A DNA stretch of 11,092 nucleotides from Pseudomonadota bacterium. GTDB lineage: Bacteria > Pseudomonadota > Alphaproteobacteria > Acetobacterales > Acetobacteraceae. The notes beneath the pieces were generated by a model, which saw only the letters and a program-made list of their open reading frames with translations, did no database searches and was not told the origin of the DNA. Each line of letters begins with the position of its first letter. Within the stretch, counting starts at the first letter, position 1. This document shows, piece by piece, positions 6,073-11,092 of this stretch. The position numbers and the translations under genes were made by a program. The stretch covers positions 1-11,092 of the forward strand of contig JAEWCI010000174.1 of NCBI GenBank assembly GCA_023390705.1, read 5' to 3'.

Positions 6073-6111
6073 CGCGTCGTCTCCGGCGATGCGCCCCAGG
6101 CTATGCCAGCC

Positions 6112-6135
6112 GAAGCGGGAACGGCTTCCCGCTCC
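6112..6135 (-). terminator. Hairpin after ilvD
   Basis: On the minus strand AGCGGGAA (6133-6126) pairs perfectly with TTCCCGCT (6121-6114) across a four-base loop, and a G-U and a G-C pair extend the stem to 10. It begins 15 bases after the ilvD stop. Placement fits the end of the valS-ilvD transcript. No U-tract follows, so termination efficiency is uncertain. Confidence 0.55.
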
Positions 6136-6149
6136 GGCGAGGTCACGCG

Positions 6150-7868
6150 CTACTGATCCGCGTAGCAATGCGTCTCCGCGCCGCCGCCCGGATGGGTCAC
6201 GGCGCCGAGATGGGCGGGGCCCACCAATTGGGCGTATTTCCACAGCGCGCCGGAATTGTAGTCCGTGCGGCGCGGCTTCCAGGCGGCGCGGCGCTTCGCC
6301 AGTTCCTCTTCGGGCACCAGCATCTCGATGCTGCCCTTCTCGGCATCGATGACGATGCGGTCGCCGTTCCGCAGCAGCGCGATCGGCCCGCCCACCGCGG
6401 CTTCCGGCCCGACATGGCCGATGCAGAAGCCGCGCGTCGCGCCAGAGAACCGGCCATCGGTGATCAGCGCCACCTGCTCTCCCATGCCTTGGCCGTAGAT
6501 CGCCGCCGTGGTGGAGAGCATCTCCCGCATGCCGGGGCCGCCCTTCGGGCCTTCGTAGCGGATGACGATGACGTCGCCAGCCTTGTAGGCGCGATCCTCG
6601 ACCGCCTTGAAGGCATCCTCCTCGCAGTCGAAGCAGAGCGCCGTGCCCTCGAAGCGCAGCTTGTGCATGCCGGCGACCTTCACGATCGCCCCGTCCGGCG
6701 CCAGGTTGCCCTTCAGCCCGACCACGCCGCCGGTGGGCGAGATCGCGTTGCTCACGGGGCGGATCACGTCCTGGTCCAGCGGGAAGACCACATCCTTGTG
6801 GTTCTCCGCCAGGGTCTTGCCCGTGACGGTCAGGCAGTCCCCGTGCAGCAGCCCGGCATCCAGCAACGCCTTGATGATGACCGGGATGCCGCCGATCTTG
6901 TAGACATCGTAGGCGACGTATTTCCCGCCCGGCTTGAGGTCGCCGATATAGGGCGTGCGGCGCATGATCTCCACCACGTCGTCCATGGTGAAGAGGATGC
7001 CGGCCTCATGCGCGATGGCCGGCAGGTGCAGCCCGGCATTGGTGGAACCGCCGGTGGCGCCGACGATCACCGCGGCATTCTCCAGCGCCTTGCGGGTGAC
7101 GATCTGGCGCGGGCGGATGTTGCGCCGCACCAACTCCATCACCGCCTTGCCGGATTCATAGGCCCAGCGGTCCCGCTCCTCATAGGGCGCCGGCGTGCCG
7201 GCGGATCCCGGCAGGGCAAGGCCGATGGCCTCGGAGACGGTCGCCATGGTGTTGGCGGTGAACTGCCCGCCGCAGGAGCCGCTGCTCGGGCAGGCGACGC
7301 ATTCCAGCTCGTGCAGATCCTCGTCGGACATCTTGCCGGCGGCGTGCTGGCCCACCGCCTCGAACACATCCACCACGGTCACGTCCCGGCCCTTGAACTT
7401 GCCGGGCAGGATGGAGCCGCCATACATGAAGACGCTGGGCACGTTCAGCCGCAGCATCGCCATCATCATGCCGGGCAGCGACTTGTCGCATCCGGCCAGG
7501 CCCACCAGCGCGTCGTAGCAATGGCCGCGCATGGTCAGCTCCACCGAATCGGCGATCGCCTCGCGGCTGGCGAGCGACGACTTCATGCCCTGGTGGCCCA
7601 TGGCGATGCCGTCGGTGACGGTGATGGTGGTGAATTCGCGCGGCGTCCCCTGCGCTTCCTTCACGCCCTTCTTCACGCTCTGCGCCTGGCGGGCGAGGTC
7701 GATGTTGCAGGGCGCGGCCTCGTTCCAGCAGGTGGCGACGCCGACGAAGGGCTGGGCGATCTCCGCCTCGGTCAGGCCCATGGCATAGTAGTAGCTGCGG
7801 TGCGGCGCACGGTCCGGCCCCACTGTGGTGTGGCGGCTGGGCAGCTTCGACTTGTCCCATTCGGTCAT
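6150..7868 (-). CDS. ilvD: Dihydroxy-acid dehydratase
   Basis: IlvD dehydrates 2,3-dihydroxy-isovalerate and 2,3-dihydroxy-3-methylvalerate to the 2-keto acids that become valine and isoleucine (and lead to leucine and pantothenate). The 572-residue product is full length for the shorter class; E. coli IlvD is about 616. Three cluster cysteines align with the [2Fe-2S] type known from Mycobacterium: C54 in AAPCN, C127 in LAGCDKSLPGM, and C199 in SSGSCGGQFTANTMA. The C-terminal active-site segment LITDGRFSGATRG carries S475. I see TAIL-type landmarks throughout (GIAMGHQGMKSSL, KPGGKYV, SPTGGVVGLKGNL) with no break. The start at 7868 has GGGAG 7 bases upstream and lies 15 bases after the valS stop, so the two are probably one operon. 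Sugar-acid dehydratases share this family, but length, motifs and the valS neighbour favour IlvD. Confidence 0.95.
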   Translation of the reverse strand: MTEWDKSKLPSRHTTVGPDRAPHRSYYYAMGLTEAEIAQPFVGVATCWNEAAPCNIDLARQAQSVKKGVKEAQGTPREFTTITVTDGIAMGHQGMKSSLASREAIADSVELTMRGHCYDALVGLAGCDKSLPGMMMAMLRLNVPSVFMYGGSILPGKFKGRDVTVVDVFEAVGQHAAGKMSDEDLHELECVACPSSGSCGGQFTANTMATVSEAIGLALPGSAGTPAPYEERDRWAYESGKAVMELVRRNIRPRQIVTRKALENAAVIVGATGGSTNAGLHLPAIAHEAGILFTMDDVVEIMRRTPYIGDLKPGGKYVAYDVYKIGGIPVIIKALLDAGLLHGDCLTVTGKTLAENHKDVVFPLDQDVIRPVSNAISPTGGVVGLKGNLAPDGAIVKVAGMHKLRFEGTALCFDCEEDAFKAVEDRAYKAGDVIVIRYEGPKGGPGMREMLSTTAAIYGQGMGEQVALITDGRFSGATRGFCIGHVGPEAAVGGPIALLRNGDRIVIDAEKGSIEMLVPEEELAKRRAAWKPRRTDYNSGALWKYAQLVGPAHLGAVTHPGGGAETHCYADQ

Positions 7869-7883
7869 CGGACGTCTCCCTTC

Positions 7884-10592
7884 TCAGCCCGCGATGCGGG
7901 CGAGCGCGGCATCCAGCCGCGCCATCTCGGCGCGGGCGGCCTCCAGCCGCTCGCGGTTCTCCTCCACCACCTCCTCCGGGGCGCGGGCGACGAAATCGGC
8001 GTTGCCCAGCTTGGCCGCGATCTTCTTCGCCTCGCCCTCGGCCTTGCCGCGTTCCTTGGCAAGCCGCGCGCGTTCGGCCGCGAAGTCGATGACGCCGGCC
8101 AGCGGCAGCATCACCGTCGCTTCGCCCACCACCGCCTGGGCAACGCCCTTCGGCGGGTCGCCGGGAACGGGCTGGATTTCGGTGACGCGGCCGAGGCGGC
8201 GAATCGCCTCGATCCAGCGCTCCGCGCGTTCCAGGCTTTCGGGCACGGCATCCTTCACCAGCAGCGGCGTGGTGACGGAAGGCGGCACGTTCACCTCCGC
8301 CCGCACCGCACGCACTTCGGAGATCAGCGAAACCACCCAGTCCAACTCCTGCCGCGCCGCCTCGGCACCCGGCACCGCCACGGGCTGCGGCCAGGATTCG
8401 CGGATCAGGCTGCATTCCGGCCCATAGCCGAAGCGGTCCCACAATTCCTCGGTCACGAAGGGAATCGCCGGGTGCAGCAGGCGCAGGATGATGCCCAGCA
8501 CATGCTGCGCCACGCCCTTGACCTCGTCCTTCGCCGGCCCGTCCGGGCCGTTGAGCACCGGCTTGGCGAATTCCAGGAACCAGTCGCAATAGGTGTTCCA
8601 GACGAAGCGGTAGCAGGCCGCCGCGTATTCATCGAAGCGATAGGCTTCCAGCGCCGCCGTCGCTTCCACCACCGCGCGGTTCGCGGCATCCAGGAGCCAG
8701 CGGGCCAACGGTGTCTCGGCGGTGGCCGGGTCCCAGCCCTTCTGCACGGCGATGCCGTTCATCTCCAGGAAGCGCGCGGCGTTCCAGATCTTGGTGATGA
8801 AGCTGCGGTGGTCCTCCACCCGCTTGCGGCCGAGCTTCACGTCGCGCCCCGGTCCGGTCAGGGCGCAGATGGTGAAGCGCAGCGCGTCCGCGCCATAGGC
8901 GTCAATCAGTTCCAGGGGGTCCATGACGTTCCCCTTGGACTTCGACATCTTCTGGCCCTTCTCGTCGCGGACCAGGCCATGGATGTAGACCTGCCTGAAT
9001 GGCACGTCGCCCATGAAGTGGATGCCCATCATCATCATCCGGGCGACCCAGAAGAAGATGATGTCGAAGCCCGTCACCAGCACATCGCCCGGGTAGTAGC
9101 GGACCAGTTCCGGCGTCCTTTCCGGCCAGCCCAGGGTGCTGAAGGGCCAGAGCGCGCTGCTGAACCAGGTGTCCAGCACGTCCGGGTCCCGCTCCAGCAC
9201 CACATCCTGGCCGAACTTCGCCCGCGCCGCGGCCCTGGCCGCCTCCTCGCTCTCCTCGACGAAGATGCTGCCGTCCGGCGCATACCAGGCAGGAATCTGG
9301 TGCCCCCACCAGAGCTGGCGGGAGATGCACCAGGGCTGGATGTCGCGCATCCAGGCGAAGAAGGTGTTCTCCCATTGCTTCGGGACGAACTCGGTCTTGC
9401 CGGTCTCCACCGCCTCGATCGCCGGCTTCGCCAGGGTGGCGGCATCGGCGTACCACTGCCAGGTCAGCCGAGGTTCGATGGGCACGTTGGAGCGGTCGCC
9501 ATGCGGCACCTGGTGGGTGTGCGGCTCGATCTTCTCGACCAGCCCCAGCTCCTCCAGCTTCGCCACGATGCGCTTGCGTGCCTCGAAGCGGTCCAGCCCT
9601 TCCAGCGATTCGAGGAAGGCGGGGTCGGAAACGCCCGGATGCGCCGCCGCACAGGTGCGGATCTCGGCCAGTGTCACGCGGCCTTCGGCATCCAGCACGC
9701 TCGGCATTTCCAGGCCATGCCGCTTGCCCACGAGGAAATCGTTGATGTCATGGGCGGGGGTGATCTTCACCGCGCCGGAGCCCTTCTCGGGGTCGGAATA
9801 CTCATCCGCCAGCAGCTTCACCGGCCGGCCGAGGATGGGCAGCAGGAGCGCGCGGCCGACCAGGTCCCGGTAGCGGTCATCGCCAGGGTGCACCGCCACC
9901 GCGGTATCGCCCAGCATGGTTTCCGGCCGGGTCGTGGCGACGGTGACGAAGCGTCCTTCCTCGCCCTGCACGGGATAGCGCAGGTAGTAGAGCGAGCCCT
10001 TCACCTCACGGCTCTCGACTTCGAGGTCGGAGATGGCGGTCTGGAATTGCGGGTCCCAGTTCACCAGCCGCCGGTCGCGGTAGATCAGGCCCTGCCGGTG
10101 CAGGGTGACGAAGACCCGCCGCACCGCGGCAGAAAGCCCTTCGTCCATGGTGAAGCGCTCGCGTGGCCAGTCCAGGCTGGCGCCCAGGCGGCGAAGCTGC
10201 TTCGTGATGGTGCCACCGGATTCGGCCTTCCATGCCCAGACGCGCTTCAGGAAGGCTTCCCGGCCCATGGAGCGCCGGTCCTGGTTGCCCTCGGCGGCCA
10301 GCAGGCGTTCCACCACCATCTGGGTGGCGATGCCGGCATGGTCGGTGCCGGGCTGCCACAGCGCGTCCCTGCCCTGCATCCGGCGCCAGCGGATCAGCGT
10401 GTCCTGGATGGTGAAGGTCAGCGCATGACCCATGTGCAGGCTGCCGGAGACGTTCGGCGGCGGGATCATGATGGTGTAGGGCGCCGCCGGGCTGTCCGGG
10501 CGGCAGGCGAAGGCGCCCGCGGCCTCCCAGCCCGCATAGAGGCGCGGCTCGAATTCGGCGGGGGAGAGAAGCTTGTCCAGCATGGGGCGCAT
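7884..10592 (-). CDS. valS: Valyl-tRNA synthetase (class I)
   Basis: ValS charges tRNA-Val and hydrolyses mischarged Thr-tRNA-Val. The 902-residue product is complete. The HIGH motif is HMGH at 53-56 in PPPNVSGSLHMGHAL. The CP1 editing domain contains TTRPETMLGDTAVAVHP (220-236) and GSGAVKITPAHDINDF (271-286). WCISRQLWWGHQIPAWY (421-437) and DTWFSSALWPFSTLGWP (474-490) are ValS landmarks, and the KMSKS loop is at 548-552. An anticodon-binding domain follows, then a charged coiled-coil tail (about 834-902) that holds tRNA in this family. Two starts compete: ATG at 10592, with an AGGGA only 3 bases upstream, or ATG at 10583 (MLDKLLSP, 899 residues), with the same site 12 bases upstream. Family N-termini favour the second slightly. 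A popZ-like gene lies upstream in the same orientation, and ilvD 15 bases downstream. Confidence 0.97.
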   Translation of the reverse strand: MRPMLDKLLSPAEFEPRLYAGWEAAGAFACRPDSPAAPYTIMIPPPNVSGSLHMGHALTFTIQDTLIRWRRMQGRDALWQPGTDHAGIATQMVVERLLAAEGNQDRRSMGREAFLKRVWAWKAESGGTITKQLRRLGASLDWPRERFTMDEGLSAAVRRVFVTLHRQGLIYRDRRLVNWDPQFQTAISDLEVESREVKGSLYYLRYPVQGEEGRFVTVATTRPETMLGDTAVAVHPGDDRYRDLVGRALLLPILGRPVKLLADEYSDPEKGSGAVKITPAHDINDFLVGKRHGLEMPSVLDAEGRVTLAEIRTCAAAHPGVSDPAFLESLEGLDRFEARKRIVAKLEELGLVEKIEPHTHQVPHGDRSNVPIEPRLTWQWYADAATLAKPAIEAVETGKTEFVPKQWENTFFAWMRDIQPWCISRQLWWGHQIPAWYAPDGSIFVEESEEAARAAARAKFGQDVVLERDPDVLDTWFSSALWPFSTLGWPERTPELVRYYPGDVLVTGFDIIFFWVARMMMMGIHFMGDVPFRQVYIHGLVRDEKGQKMSKSKGNVMDPLELIDAYGADALRFTICALTGPGRDVKLGRKRVEDHRSFITKIWNAARFLEMNGIAVQKGWDPATAETPLARWLLDAANRAVVEATAALEAYRFDEYAAACYRFVWNTYCDWFLEFAKPVLNGPDGPAKDEVKGVAQHVLGIILRLLHPAIPFVTEELWDRFGYGPECSLIRESWPQPVAVPGAEAARQELDWVVSLISEVRAVRAEVNVPPSVTTPLLVKDAVPESLERAERWIEAIRRLGRVTEIQPVPGDPPKGVAQAVVGEATVMLPLAGVIDFAAERARLAKERGKAEGEAKKIAAKLGNADFVARAPEEVVEENRERLEAARAEMARLDAALARIAG

Positions 10593-10679
10593 CCGTCCCT
10601 ACCAACCCCTGCCGCGTCAAGGGGTGCGCGCGGGCGGAGGCATGGGCGCCAGCGGGAATCCGTGTGTCGCGAGGCCCAC

Positions 10680-10691
10680 CCCGGGCCCGGG
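10680..10691. repeat. 12-base perfect palindrome upstream of valS
   Basis: CCCGGGCCCGGG is its own reverse complement. It lies 8 bases from the 9-bp hairpin at 10700-10722. In GC-rich DNA such palindromes can arise by chance, so no function is assigned. Confidence 0.4.
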
Positions 10692-10699
10692 CGGGATCA

Positions 10700-10722
10700 T
10701 CCAGGGCAGCCAATGCCCTGGA
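10700..10722 (-). terminator. Perfect 9-bp hairpin between the popZ-like gene and valS
   Basis: T-CCAGGGCA (10700-10708) and TGCCCTGG-A (10714-10722) form a perfect 9-bp stem around a five-base loop. It is about 60 bases past the popZ-like stop and about 110 bases before valS. It has no U-tract. It may end the popZ message, be a leader structure of valS, or be a protein-binding palindrome. Confidence 0.4.
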
Positions 10723-10782
10723 GGAACCACGCGAAACGGCCTGACTTCCCGAGCTGCCGGCCCCTGACGAGGCCGCCCCGGC

Positions 10783-11092
10783 TCAGGACAGTGCCCGGCC
10801 GACCACCCGCTCGATCTCGGCGCGCACCAGCCTTTCCACCAGCGGCGGCAGGTGGCGGTCCAGCCATTCCTTCAGCAGCGGCCGGATTTCCTCGCGCACC
10901 ACATCCTCGATGCTCGGGCCGCTGCGGGTGACGCTGGCGCTGCGTTCCTGCGCCACGGCGCGAAGCAACTGACCGACCGAAGCGGCGGTGGCGGCGGCGA
11001 CCGCCGGGGCCAGCAGCGACTCCGCCGGAAGGGCCGCGACAGGTGGGGCGGAAGGGGCCGGGGCCTGGGCTGCGGCAGGCGCCGGCTCGGGC
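10783..11092 (-). CDS. popZ: PopZ-like polar organising protein (DUF2497), C-terminal part
   Basis: The frame is open from the right edge to the TGA at 10783, giving 102 visible residues; the start is outside the window. The first part is a disordered Pro/Ala tract (PEPAPAAAQAPAPSAPP and similar). Then comes the DUF2497 C-terminus: SIEDVVREEIRPLLKEWLD, continuing HLPPLVERLVRAEIERVVGRALS. These amphipathic helices drive oligomerisation in Caulobacter PopZ, a pole-organising hub that tethers the centromere complex ParB-parS and recruits cell-cycle proteins. The variable acidic middle region cannot be judged because the gene is cut. The location upstream of valS is a conserved alphaproteobacterial arrangement as I know it. 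A start within the visible part (for example the TTG at 10968) is unlikely because the frame and the low-complexity linker continue to the edge. Confidence 0.85.
   Translation of the reverse strand, partial: PEPAPAAAQAPAPSAPPVAALPAESLLAPAVAAATAASVGQLLRAVAQERSASVTRSGPSIEDVVREEIRPLLKEWLDRHLPPLVERLVRAEIERVVGRALS

Noticed and set aside
10592..10620. A -35-like TTGACG before valS on the minus strand (10620-10615)
   Set aside because: At the proper spacing the -10 position reads GACGGA, which is not a usable box, and the transcript would start at or inside the coding start.
10593..10782. A T-box or leader-peptide attenuator for valS
   Set aside because: T-boxes belong mainly to Gram-positive lineages. 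I see neither the conserved T-box core nor a short frame rich in valine codons here.
6168..10931. A 1587-codon open frame on the plus strand, antisense to ilvD, valS and the start of the popZ-like region
   Set aside because: The protein is His/Arg/Gly/Ala-rich low-complexity text with no domain, and it spans two intact conserved genes on the other strand. Long antisense frames are expected where codon third positions are nearly all G or C, because stop codons become rare.

Overview
The window is GC-rich chromosomal DNA from an alphaproteobacterium. Gene content, protein sequences and gene order (dgt-argS-SPOR protein, erpA-xthA, popZ-valS) point to Rhodospirillales, most likely an Acetobacteraceae member near Roseomonas; the family-level placement is an inference from protein similarity by eye. 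It is almost fully coding, and no stretch over 300 bases lacks a gene. I see no tRNA, rRNA, insertion sequence, phage gene or CRISPR array.

Left block (1-3408, minus strand): dgt (dNTP hydrolase, HD family), argS (arginyl-tRNA synthetase) and the 5' end of a membrane-anchored SPOR-type protein that runs off the left edge. dgt and argS are 10 bases apart and look co-transcribed. A hairpin covers the only plausible ribosome-binding site of the SPOR gene. Divergent from dgt, on the plus strand, are erpA (A-type iron-sulfur carrier) and xthA (exonuclease III-type AP endonuclease), behind a good sigma70-like promoter at 3467-3496.

Middle pocket (4675-6111, minus strand): four small secreted or lipid-anchored envelope proteins. 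They are a proline-rich lipoprotein, a WXXGXW-repeat secreted protein, a Gly/Tyr-rich lipoprotein whose stop codon overlaps the WXXGXW gene's ribosome-binding site, and an unrecognised secreted protein of 145 residues with two cysteines. This is the least described and most lineage-specific part of the window. The xthA and lipoprotein genes converge on an 8-bp hairpin.

Right block (6150-11092, minus strand): the C-terminal half of a PopZ-like polar organising protein (cut by the window edge), then valS (valyl-tRNA synthetase) and, 15 bases after it, ilvD (dihydroxy-acid dehydratase, short [2Fe-2S]-type). valS and ilvD appear to form an operon that links valine charging with valine/isoleucine synthesis. 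A hairpin follows ilvD.

Most genes are housekeeping. I found no convincing new biological system. The points most worth a second look are the coupled Tyr-rich/Trp-rich envelope pair, the valS-ilvD pairing, and a set of strong hairpins without U-tracts at gene ends and in leaders.
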